Of a stretch of 15,990 nucleotides of DNA, positions 6,980 through 13,720 are shown in pieces; positions within the stretch are counted from its first letter, which is position 1, and the number at the start of each line of letters is the position of its first letter. Position numbers and translations under genes: made by a program. The notes under the pieces are model-generated. The model saw only the letters and a list, made by a program, of their open reading frames with translations. It was not told the DNA's origin and did no database searches. The stretch comes from JANYHF01 sp031367715 (GTDB lineage: Bacteria; Pseudomonadota; Alphaproteobacteria; Rhizobiales; Hyphomicrobiaceae), in NCBI GenBank assembly GCA_031367715.1, contig JANLQJ010000190.1:1-15990 (forward strand). The letters are read 5' to 3'.

Positions 6980-9364
6980 TTACGGCCCGCTCTGCTTGGG
7001 CAGCGTATAGGTCGGCGTGCTGACGGTTCCGCTATCGGCGCGGCACAGTTCCAGCGACTTGGCCAGCGGCCCCTTCTTCAACGCCTCGGCTGCCGATAGC
7101 AGCGTCGGCGCGATCGATTCCAGGACCTTGGCGCGTCCCGTCAGCGTGTACATCATGGTGCAGGCGGTGCAGTTGTTCTCGTTCAACACTTGCGCGGCCC
7201 AGGTCCAGCCGGAGGTGATCGAAGCGCGGGCGGCAAAACAGCGATCCGCATAGCCGCTGTGCGCCGAGATCAGGTTCTGCGTCACATGCGACAGATGCCA
7301 GCCGAGCGTCAGCGGGAAGTCCGTGAAGTTAAGCCGGAACACGCGCGCATCGCCATCGAGGCCGGCATAGACGCGCCGGTCCGCCTGATCGCGGGTGCAA
7401 TCGGGACAGAACTTGCGGAACTCGCGTCGAAGCGACACGACACCGCGCTCGCCGCGCGTGTTGAGCAGGGTATGGAGCGGCGACAAAAGCTCGTCAAAAC
7501 CGGTGCGACTGGTGCGTGCCTCACGTAGTTTGATGGCGTTTGGCGTATTGACCGGGTCCTGCAAGGCATCGTCGGGCGTCAGCACCATGAGCTGGATGCG
7601 GACATCGGGATTGGGGTGTCCAAGGTCCTTTTCCTGCGCCACATAGTCCTCAAGGATCGAGATCAGGTCGTGGGCGGTGTCGATGCCCGAGGACTCGAAA
7701 TAGCCGCCGTCGACGAAGCGGTACTGCTCGACGCCGCGCCGCCAAGATGCCGCTGGCAGCACCCATGGGAAGCGCGAGCTGATGCCAACCGCGGTACTCA
7801 TTGGAATATCGGTGCGCATGATCGAATTCAGCGTCTGCAGCCGGGCCGTCGCCTCCTGAAAGAACCGGAACGGCGAGACCAAAGTGCGAATGCCGGTGGC
7901 CACTTGGGCGGCGTTCAGCACCACTGCCGGGGCTGTCTGGTCAGCTTTCCAGTGATCGTAGTAGCTGCCGACAAACGGGTTTTGCGTCGACTCTGGAACC
8001 GATTCGCTCCAAGCCCGCTCGAAGCTGGCCTCCAGCGCCCGCGCCCGGTCAAATTCCTTCACCGGGAACGGCAGGATGCGTTGCAGGAAATCGGGAAAAA
8101 AGCCGGCCGCCGCCAGTGGGGCAATGAAGTCGCGGCCAAGAAAATCGTTCGAGCGCTGCTCGTACCAGCCGGTCGGTTGCGGCCCGAAAGCGCATTTCGG
8201 CTCGCTGACACGCGGGTTCTTCTGCTTCACCAGCGATGAGAAGACGGCTGCTCCGAGGCCGCCGCCCGACACCGCGCTGATGGCAAAGATGTGTTGCGCA
8301 AAGGCTGGGCAGCGATCCTGCATGCGCCCAAGCGTCAGCGCCGCATGCTGAGCGGCATACAAGCCGCCACCTTCCGAGGCGATCACATAGATCGGATAGG
8401 GCTCGTTCCGGCTGGCGAAATAGGCGCGGTCAGGACGGCTATCGAGCCAATCGCGGAATGCCTGCACCGAACTGGGCAGGGATTGGAATTTCGATTTGAG
8501 CGTACGGATCTCATGATTGTCATTGAGGTCAAAGGCTTGCGAGACAAATGCCAGCAGCACCAGTAGCGACAGCGCCGGGAAATGCGTGCGGTCATAGATG
8601 TTGGTGAGGGCGGTCAAAAAGAACGCCAGGCAAATCATGAACAGGTTAAAGATCGTAAAGGTCCCCAGTTGGCTGGCCAACAAGCCGTATTTGGTTGGAT
8701 CGCCAAAGAAGTACGCCGAAAACGCCGCTACCAGAGCGATGGTAACCGCCAGAAAAAACAGCCGCGTTGGCGCGCCATAGATCCACGCATTCGGGTTATC
8801 GTGGGTTTCGAGCTTGCCGCGCGAGCGCAGGAAGGTCACCAGAATGATCAGCAGTCCAAGGGCCAGCGCGATCAGTGCGCCAACAATCAGCAATTGGCGG
8901 GCAAAAGCGTATTCATCGGCCGCCGCCCGGATGGTCGGAACCAGGTCCGGCATGACCGTTTCCATCCACGGCGGAATGTCGATCGGGGTCAGCAGCTGCC
9001 CGGCGCGCCATTGGCCCAGCGCCGCCGCAAACAACGGCATGGCGCCGAGCAGCCGCGGCAGCCATCGCAACAAGACGCCCGTCACCGAACTTTCACTGAC
9101 CCCTTCGGGCTGCCAGCGATAGGTCAGCGTGCGGCCGAGAAACCAGATGAAGAAGCCGGCCGCCAGCAGGGTCGAGAACGCCAGCACGATCTGCGGCATG
9201 AAGCGAACACGATCGAGCGCGAGCGCGCGCATGATCTCAAGCGACTGGTCCGGCATCGCCAATAGCGTCGAGCTGAGTATGACGGCGACGATCGGACCTC
9301 GCAGGACGTAAATCGGGGTGACAAACTGCGTTATGAACGCCATCACCCGGTTGAGACCGTCCAT
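6980..9364 (-). CDS. Membrane-anchored patatin-like phospholipase
   Basis: A 794-residue protein with an N-terminal membrane domain and a C-terminal patatin-like hydrolase. About seven hydrophobic segments occur before residue 280 (near 20-37, 57-77, 100-117, 157-178, 201-220, 232-253, 262-279). The hydrolase part starts at PIYVIASEGGG (324-334), whose glycine run fits the patatin oxyanion hole. The nucleophile is S366 in SAVSGGGLGA, where the usual G-x-S-x-G is A-x-S-x-G, and D552 in FVDGGYFESSG completes the Ser-Asp dyad. Two CxxC pairs (C653/C656 and C732/C735) lie in the C-terminal region. It is predicted to cut acyl esters of membrane lipids; the substrate is unknown. The ATG at 9362-9364 follows a GGGGG site. 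The gene stands alone, convergent with pyk and divergent from a small membrane protein gene. Confidence 0.82.
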   Translation of the reverse strand: MDGLNRVMAFITQFVTPIYVLRGPIVAVILSSTLLAMPDQSLEIMRALALDRVRFMPQIVLAFSTLLAAGFFIWFLGRTLTYRWQPEGVSESSVTGVLLRWLPRLLGAMPLFAAALGQWRAGQLLTPIDIPPWMETVMPDLVPTIRAAADEYAFARQLLIVGALIALALGLLIILVTFLRSRGKLETHDNPNAWIYGAPTRLFFLAVTIALVAAFSAYFFGDPTKYGLLASQLGTFTIFNLFMICLAFFLTALTNIYDRTHFPALSLLVLLAFVSQAFDLNDNHEIRTLKSKFQSLPSSVQAFRDWLDSRPDRAYFASRNEPYPIYVIASEGGGLYAAQHAALTLGRMQDRCPAFAQHIFAISAVSGGGLGAAVFSSLVKQKNPRVSEPKCAFGPQPTGWYEQRSNDFLGRDFIAPLAAAGFFPDFLQRILPFPVKEFDRARALEASFERAWSESVPESTQNPFVGSYYDHWKADQTAPAVVLNAAQVATGIRTLVSPFRFFQEATARLQTLNSIMRTDIPMSTAVGISSRFPWVLPAASWRRGVEQYRFVDGGYFESSGIDTAHDLISILEDYVAQEKDLGHPNPDVRIQLMVLTPDDALQDPVNTPNAIKLREARTSRTGFDELLSPLHTLLNTRGERGVVSLRREFRKFCPDCTRDQADRRVYAGLDGDARVFRLNFTDFPLTLGWHLSHVTQNLISAHSGYADRCFAARASITSGWTWAAQVLNENNCTACTMMYTLTGRAKVLESIAPTLLSAAEALKKGPLAKSLELCRADSGTVSTPTYTLPKQSGP

Positions 9365-9804
9365 AAACGCACCCCCTCATACATGCACCCGCCGCGCCAG
9401 CCCAAGGGCCCCGCGCAGCCTCCCAGGCATTAAGCACAGTTGGATGCCCGGCTCAATGTGGCCAACGCGACGTTAACCGTATGCGGCCGATACCATGCCG
9501 ACTCCGCGTGCGACTGTTGCAGGATGGCCGCGCTTGCGCTCAGAAAACCAGAAACCACCGTTCCTCAAGCGTTCGGTCGTGCCGAACCTCACAATGTTCC
9601 ACTTCTGAGACCGGTTCTCGATGTGCCTGCTCACTCTCAAGCAAACTTGGATGGGTTTTCGGTCGAAGTTCATGGCGTCGGGCGCGCGGCGCTCGCCCCC
9701 GTGCAGCGTGCGCGCGCCGATAGGCCGACTCCTGGCCCAAGGCTTGCATTCGTTCTCTCCGAGGTTGCGTCGCCGGTGCGATGCCCGCTCGGGAGGGTAA
9801 AGTC
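9365..9804. other. 440-base gap with little recognisable content
   Basis: Reading frames exist on both strands but none looks like a protein I recognise. The gap must hold the promoters for the patatin gene (minus) and the small membrane gene (plus). An 8-bp GC-only inverted repeat, GGCGCGCG (9681-9688) and CGCGCGCC (9711-9718), flanks a 22-base loop. A leader, a small RNA or a decayed gene is possible, but nothing in the sequence decides between them. Confidence 0.4.
9429..9456 (-). promoter_or_regulatory. Candidate promoter of the patatin gene
   Basis: On the minus strand TTGAGC (9456-9451) and CTTAAT (9434-9429) are separated by 16 bases, each a 4/6 match to the sigma-70 hexamers. They lie 65 bases upstream of the start codon at 9364. 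A weak, sequence-only call. Confidence 0.27.
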
Positions 9805-10044
9805 ATGGATCCCAATTCAATTCTGTTTCTGCTGGTCATGGGCACGATGCTCGGCGTGGTGCTGGGCTTCCTGGTCAGCGGCGAGGGCTACGGCTGGTTT
9901 TTCAACGCGCTCGCTGGCGGTCTGGGCGCGGTATTCGGCAGCCAGTTGATTTCACAGACCGGCGCCGACATGGGCCCGCTGATGAACGGCATGTTTGCCG
10001 CCTGCGCAAGCGCCGGGATGACGTCCCTGGTACTGCGGACCTGA
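9805..10044 (+). CDS. Small hydrophobic membrane protein, unknown function
   Basis: A 79-residue protein almost entirely hydrophobic and rich in glycine and alanine. It has three segments long enough to cross or enter the membrane: about 5-24 (SILFLLVMGTMLGVVLGFLV), 31-50 (WFFNALAGGLGAVFGSQLIS) and 58-77. The glycine pattern in the middle loosely recalls the YeaQ/YmgE/GlsB type of small stress-linked membrane protein, but I could not confirm membership. The ATG at 9805 has a strong GGGAGG (9791-9796) at good spacing; an ATG at 9781 is in frame but lacks a ribosome site. It is probably monocistronic: the next gene is convergent and its stop lies 12 bases away. Function is unknown. Confidence 0.7.
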   Translation: MDPNSILFLLVMGTMLGVVLGFLVSGEGYGWFFNALAGGLGAVFGSQLISQTGADMGPLMNGMFAACASAGMTSLVLRT

Positions 10045-10056
10045 GACCGGCCGGTC

Positions 10057-11229
10057 CTATCGGACCTTCGACGCTCGCAACGACGGCGGACGGGCATCGA
10101 CCCATGCGCCGCGTTGGCTTGCCGACTGCACGGCGGCGGCGATGGCGGCCATCGAGCGCAAACCATCGACTGCGGTCGGGTAGTGCCCGGCCAGCGGATT
10201 GGCGGCACGGCCGGCAGTCTTGGACGTGATCGCATCCGCCAAATCGGCATAAATGTTAGCGAAGGCCAGCGGCATGCCCTCGGCGTGACCCATGGTGACA
10301 CGCGACGCCCGGTCAGCTTCGGGCGACAAGTCGGGCCCGCCACGCTCTAGGATCTGTGTGCGCCGGTTCAGCGGGGTCCAGAACAGCTGGTTTGGCCATT
10401 CCTGGGCCCAGCGCAGCCCGCCGGTCTCGCCGAACACCTGGATGTTCAGGCCGTGCATGCGCCCGACCGCGACCGCGCTGGTCCACAGCCGCACGGTCGC
10501 GCCGCCGTCCATGCGCAGATTGATCATGGCATCGTCTTCGAGCTGTCGGCCGGCCAGCGCCGAGATAAAATCAGCCGACAGTTCAATAGCGTGCTGACCA
10601 GATACGTAACTTGCCATGTGCAGCGCATGGATCCCGCAATCGGCGAACACGGCCGAGATGCCAGCTTGCGCGGGATCGTAGCGCCAGCGAACCCTGGGGT
10701 TGTCCGCGTCGGTAGCGTCAGCATGAAAGCCGTGGGCGAACTCGGCCTTGATCAGCCGCACCTTGCCGAGATCGCCGCGCGCCACCATGGCCCGCATGTG
10801 GCGCACCAGGGCGTAACCGGAATAACCGTAGTTGACCGCGCAGATCATGCCGCCGCGCTTGGCAACCGCGACAATCTCCTCGGCCTCCTCGACCGTCATG
10901 GTCATCGGCTTTTCGCACAGCACATGGAAGCCGGCTTCGAGATACGCCTTGGTGATCTCGTAATGCGTTGCGTTGGGTGTTGCCACGGTCACCAGATCGA
11001 CGCGATCGGCGCGCTTGCGCTCGCCTGCCAGCATTTCGCGCCAGTTGCCATAGGCACGATCCGGAGCGATGCCGAGCCGCTTGGCGAAGTCGCAGCCCTT
11101 GCTTGCGTCGGCATCGAGCGCGCCCGCGGCCATGGTATAGTGCCCGTCCATCGACGCGCTGATGCGATGTGCGGGTCCGATCTGGCTGCCCTCGCCGCCA
11201 CCGATCATGCCCCAGTTCAGTCTTGCCAT
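10057..11229 (-). CDS. Gfo/Idh/MocA family oxidoreductase (390 aa)
   Basis: An NAD(P)-dependent dehydrogenase of the Gfo/Idh/MocA fold that acts on a sugar or polyol; the substrate is unknown. The N-terminal Rossmann domain begins WGMIGGGEGSQIGPAHR (6-22), a variant glycine-rich loop. Next come VDLVTVATPNATHYE (77-91) and the family hallmark CEKPMTMTVEEAE (105-117), whose lysine is catalytic in known members. The second domain carries the D-x-x-x-H pair in FADCGIHALHMASYVSG (195-211). It is full length. The ATG at 11227-11229 has GGGGG upstream; a frame open to 11289 would run into the preceding gene. It is the last gene of a three-gene cassette, 13 bases after the isomerase stop. It is only distantly similar to the other Gfo/Idh/MocA gene at 12262, so the two probably act on different intermediates. 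Confidence 0.9.
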   Translation of the reverse strand: MARLNWGMIGGGEGSQIGPAHRISASMDGHYTMAAGALDADASKGCDFAKRLGIAPDRAYGNWREMLAGERKRADRVDLVTVATPNATHYEITKAYLEAGFHVLCEKPMTMTVEEAEEIVAVAKRGGMICAVNYGYSGYALVRHMRAMVARGDLGKVRLIKAEFAHGFHADATDADNPRVRWRYDPAQAGISAVFADCGIHALHMASYVSGQHAIELSADFISALAGRQLEDDAMINLRMDGGATVRLWTSAVAVGRMHGLNIQVFGETGGLRWAQEWPNQLFWTPLNRRTQILERGGPDLSPEADRASRVTMGHAEGMPLAFANIYADLADAITSKTAGRAANPLAGHYPTAVDGLRSMAAIAAAVQSASQRGAWVDARPPSLRASKVR

Positions 11230-11242
11230 GGTCGTGCCCCCG

Positions 11243-12136
11243 TCAGTTGAAACCGATGGAGGTGAGGAATTGCCGGTTGATGCGCGCATCGTTGAGCGGC
11301 GAAGTCTTGCCGGCAGGATCGCAATCCTGCTCCACCGTGCACCAGCCGTTGTAACCGTGCTCCAGCAGCAGCTGCCGCACGGCCTGGAAATCCGTCATGC
11401 CATCGCCAAGATTGCAGAAGATGCGCTGCCCGCAGGCCTCATAGAAGTCCGTCCGGTTGGCGACCGCCGTGGCGCGTACGGCCGGATCGATGTCCTTGAA
11501 ATGCACGTAGGTGATGCGATCCATGTGCCGCCGCATGAACGCCACCGGATCGAAGCCGGCATAGTGCGAGTGCCCGGTATCGATGCAGATCTTCAGCAGG
11601 CTGGGATGAACCTCATCGAGCAGCCGCTCCACCTCGAGCTCGAAATCGACGAAGCCGGCGGCATGCGGATGGATGCTGACGGTGAGGCCGTACTCCTCAT
11701 GTCCCAGGCGAGCGATGTCGGTAAAGCGCTTGACCATCCCGCGCCATTCGCCGGCATCCAGCTGCACCGCCTCGTCCGGTCGTCCCGCAGTCGGCGCGCG
11801 GCGAGGCGAAATCGCATCGATCAGCACCAGATGCCGCGCGCCATGGGCCCTCAGTGCCTTGCAGGTGCGGACAGATGCTTGGCGGACATCGTCCCATTTG
11901 GCGGGATCGCTGAAGGCCCGATAGACCACGCCGCCGATCAGCTCCAGCTCGCGCTGCCTGAGCGCGTCGCCGAGTGCCGCCGGGTCCTCCGGCATGAAGC
12001 CGATCGGCCCCAGCTCGATGCCGCCATAGCCGGCCGCCTTGCACTCATCGAGCACGCGCGTCCAGCTCGGATTACGCGGATCGTCGGCAAATTCGACGCC
12101 CCAGGAGCAGGGGGCATTACCGATCTTAATGGTCAT
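11243..12136 (-). CDS. IolE-like sugar isomerase/epimerase (TIM barrel)
   Basis: A 297-residue xylose-isomerase-like TIM barrel protein, in the broad family of IolE, hydroxypyruvate isomerase and sugar-phosphate epimerases. Visible elements are IGNAPCSWGVEF (5-16), the first barrel acid in GYGGIELGP (36-44), SIHPHAAGFVDFELEVERLL (154-173), the metal-binding CIDTGHSHYAG (184-194), ITYVHFKDID (208-217) and TVEQDCDP (267-274). The D186/H189, H212 and E269 positions fit the divalent metal site of the fold. It would isomerise, epimerise or dehydrate a keto-sugar or inosose. The opening IGNAPCSWG recalls IolE-type inosose dehydratases, but the exact reaction is not readable from sequence. It lies between two Gfo/Idh/MocA dehydrogenases on the same strand, 13 bases before one and 125 after the other, so a shared pathway is likely. 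Confidence 0.88.
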   Translation of the reverse strand: MTIKIGNAPCSWGVEFADDPRNPSWTRVLDECKAAGYGGIELGPIGFMPEDPAALGDALRQRELELIGGVVYRAFSDPAKWDDVRQASVRTCKALRAHGARHLVLIDAISPRRAPTAGRPDEAVQLDAGEWRGMVKRFTDIARLGHEEYGLTVSIHPHAAGFVDFELEVERLLDEVHPSLLKICIDTGHSHYAGFDPVAFMRRHMDRITYVHFKDIDPAVRATAVANRTDFYEACGQRIFCNLGDGMTDFQAVRQLLLEHGYNGWCTVEQDCDPAGKTSPLNDARINRQFLTSIGFN

Positions 12137-12219
12137 CAGATTTCATTGCACCGTGATCAGATTGAATTCACAACCATTCTCTTCTTCGATATCAAATACA
12201 CCAAGCCAACGGCTCACTC

Positions 12220-12240
12220 CCTTCTCCCTAAAGGAAAAGG
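12220..12240. repeat. Degenerate CCTTCTCC/GGAAAAGG palindrome
   Basis: Arms 12220-12227 and 12233-12240 pair over 8 bp with one mismatch around a 5-base loop, in the 125-base gap between the two upstream genes of the sugar cassette. It resembles the hairpin at 6924-6957 in sequence and in lying between genes. It may be a dispersed palindromic repeat or a processing or attenuation site. Confidence 0.35.
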
Positions 12241-12261
12241 AAGTTACGCCGCGCTCGTCTT

Positions 12262-13377
12262 CTACACCTCACTCACCGCTACCCACCGCTTTTCGGCATG
12301 CGACTTGAACGCCGCTTCGATCACCTGGTTGACCAGCATGCCGTCATGAAAGGTCGGCCAGATCGGCTTTTTCGTCGCGATCGCCTCGAGAAAATCGCGC
12401 GCCTCGATGATGATCTGATCCTGGTAGCCGGTGCCGTGACCTGGCCCGAGGCAGAACGGCCGGTAGTCGGGATGCAGCGGCCCGGTCAGGATTTTTGTGA
12501 AGCCCTGGCGGTCTGGCTTGGCGTCACCCTGGTAGAGATGCAGCGCGTTCTGATCTTCCTGGTCAAAGCGGATCGCGCCCTTGGTTCCGTACACCTCGTA
12601 GGCGTAACCCATCTTGCGGCCGGTTGCGACGCGGCTGATGAACAGTGTGCCCAGCGCCCCGCTGGCAAACCGGCACATGATATGGGCCAGATCGTCGTTC
12701 GTGACGGCCTCGGGACCGTTGGGGCCGGGACGCGTTTTGTGCACCGTCTCGATTACGGCGATCAGCCGGTCAATCGGCCCCGCCAAAGCCAGCGCTGCGT
12801 TGATGGGGTGAGGGGCCAGATCGCCCATGTTCCCGTTCGCGCGTGCCCGCGTCCGCCAGTCCGCCGGGGTCGACGCATCGGCCAGGAAATCTTCCGTGTG
12901 CTCGCCGCGAAACGACGTGATGGCGCCGATCTCGCCCGCCGCGATGATCTGGCGCGCCAACTGCGAGGCCGGCGTGCGGATATAGTTGAAGCCGGTCATG
13001 TTGGCGACGCCGCTTTTTTCGGCGGCCGCCACCATGCTCCGGCATTCGGCCAGATCCATTCCCAGTGGTTTTTCGCACAGCACGGGTTTGCCCAGCGCAA
13101 GCGCCGCCAGCGCGATCTCGCAATGGGTGTCCTGGGGGCTGGCGATCACCACGGCCTCGACCTTGGGATCGGCGACCAGTTGGCGCCAATCCGCCGTGCC
13201 ACGGGCAAAGCCGAAGGCGCGCGCCTTGTCGGTGGCACCGACCACAGTAGTGGTGCAGATCATCTCCAGGCGCGGGCGCAGCCTGGTGTCGAACACTGCG
13301 CCGACGGCCGCCATGGCCACCGAATGCGCCTTGCCCATATAGCCGGCGCCCACCACGCCGATCCCGATCTCAGCCAC
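12262..13377 (-). CDS. Gfo/Idh/MocA family oxidoreductase (371 aa)
   Basis: An NAD(P)-dependent dehydrogenase, first gene of the sugar cassette. The Rossmann loop is canonical, GVVGAGYMGKAHS (7-19), followed by VVIASPQDTHCEIA (76-89) and the catalytic CEKPLGMDLAECR (101-113). The C-terminal domain has GFNYIRTPA (129-137), NGNMGDLAPHPINAALAL (181-198) with the D/H pair D186 and H190, and GAIRFDQED. It is full length. The start is a GTG at 13375-13377 with AGAGGGCGG upstream; an in-frame TGA precedes it, so no longer start exists. The active-site region looks like that of inositol or glycoside dehydrogenases; the substrate is unknown. It clearly differs from the downstream paralogue at 10057, so the cassette has two distinct redox steps around one isomerase. 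Confidence 0.9.
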   Translation of the reverse strand: MAEIGIGVVGAGYMGKAHSVAMAAVGAVFDTRLRPRLEMICTTTVVGATDKARAFGFARGTADWRQLVADPKVEAVVIASPQDTHCEIALAALALGKPVLCEKPLGMDLAECRSMVAAAEKSGVANMTGFNYIRTPASQLARQIIAAGEIGAITSFRGEHTEDFLADASTPADWRTRARANGNMGDLAPHPINAALALAGPIDRLIAVIETVHKTRPGPNGPEAVTNDDLAHIMCRFASGALGTLFISRVATGRKMGYAYEVYGTKGAIRFDQEDQNALHLYQGDAKPDRQGFTKILTGPLHPDYRPFCLGPGHGTGYQDQIIIEARDFLEAIATKKPIWPTFHDGMLVNQVIEAAFKSHAEKRWVAVSEV

Positions 13378-13510
13378 CGTCCACCGCCCTCTGCATCAGC
13401 GTCATGTGCCGTGCTGTCAGACCGCACTTATCGGTCCCCGTCAAGCCAGCTGGCGCTCGGATCCGCAGCGCGAGCGCAGCCGGCAACCAGCCTCAATTTG
13501 GCGGCGGAAG

Positions 13511-13535
13511 TGGTGGAGCCGAACGGAATCGAACC
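13511..13535 (-). other. tRNA/tmRNA 3' end fragment, probable attachment site
   Basis: Read on the minus strand, this is GGTTCGATTCCG (T-loop), a TTCGGCTCC acceptor arm, then ACCA, i.e. a tRNA-like 3' end with CCA at the left. The T-stem is broken on its 5' side (the flanking bases do not pair with CCGTT) and no anticodon, D-arm or 5' acceptor strand follows to the right. It is therefore a fragment, not a gene. Its place next to a P4-type integrase is what is expected of an att core left by integration into a tRNA or tmRNA gene. Which RNA it came from is uncertain. Confidence 0.68.
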
Positions 13536-13652
13536 AGTCATATCGATCCGTCCAAGGACGTCTGGATTTGTCCGCCAACTCACTGCAAATAAACACGATT
13601 TTGCCTTAGAACTTTGACATGTTGTCCGAGGGCGTATGGCGCAATACAGCCC

Positions 13653-13686
13653 TACCCCACGTATTGTGTGGGGTAAAAGTGGGGGT
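13653..13686 (+). promoter_or_regulatory. GTGGGGTA repeats, candidate integrase arm-type sites
   Basis: Three copies of a GTGGGGTA-like motif lie between the att fragment and the integrase: an inverted copy at 13653-13660, a direct copy at 13668-13675 (a perfect 8-bp inverted pair with a 7-base spacer), and a third, GTGGGGGT, at 13679-13686, exactly 11 bases after the second, about one helical turn. This layout fits integrase or excisionase arm binding and may also control the integrase promoter. Confidence 0.45.
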
Positions 13687-13720
13687 GCGCCGGTTCGATT
13701 TCCGCAACTTGAGCAGGCTC

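Larger units (their letters stand above)
13378..13720. other. Boundary between sugar cassette and integrated element
   Basis: No gene is recognisable in these 343 bases. The left part (13378-13510) should hold the promoter of the minus-strand cassette, but no good hexamers are seen. From 13511 on, the tRNA 3' fragment, integrase-site-like repeats and a TTGACA (13614-13619) suggest the start of a mobile element and its integrase promoter. The -10 for that TTGACA is unclear. Confidence 0.5.

Noticed and set aside
9440..9949. 169-residue plus-strand open frame in the 440-base gap
   Set aside because: It overlaps the better supported small membrane protein in another frame and shows no recognisable domain.
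11162..12349. 395-residue plus-strand open frame
   Set aside because: It is antisense to the isomerase gene and has no domain features.
13511..13590. Complete tRNA gene at the tRNA-like 3' end
   Set aside because: The T-stem does not close and no anticodon arm, D-arm or 5' acceptor strand is found in the next 75 bases.
12298..13617. 439-residue plus-strand open frame
   Set aside because: It lies antisense to a clear Gfo/Idh/MocA gene and is a by-product of GC-rich codon use.
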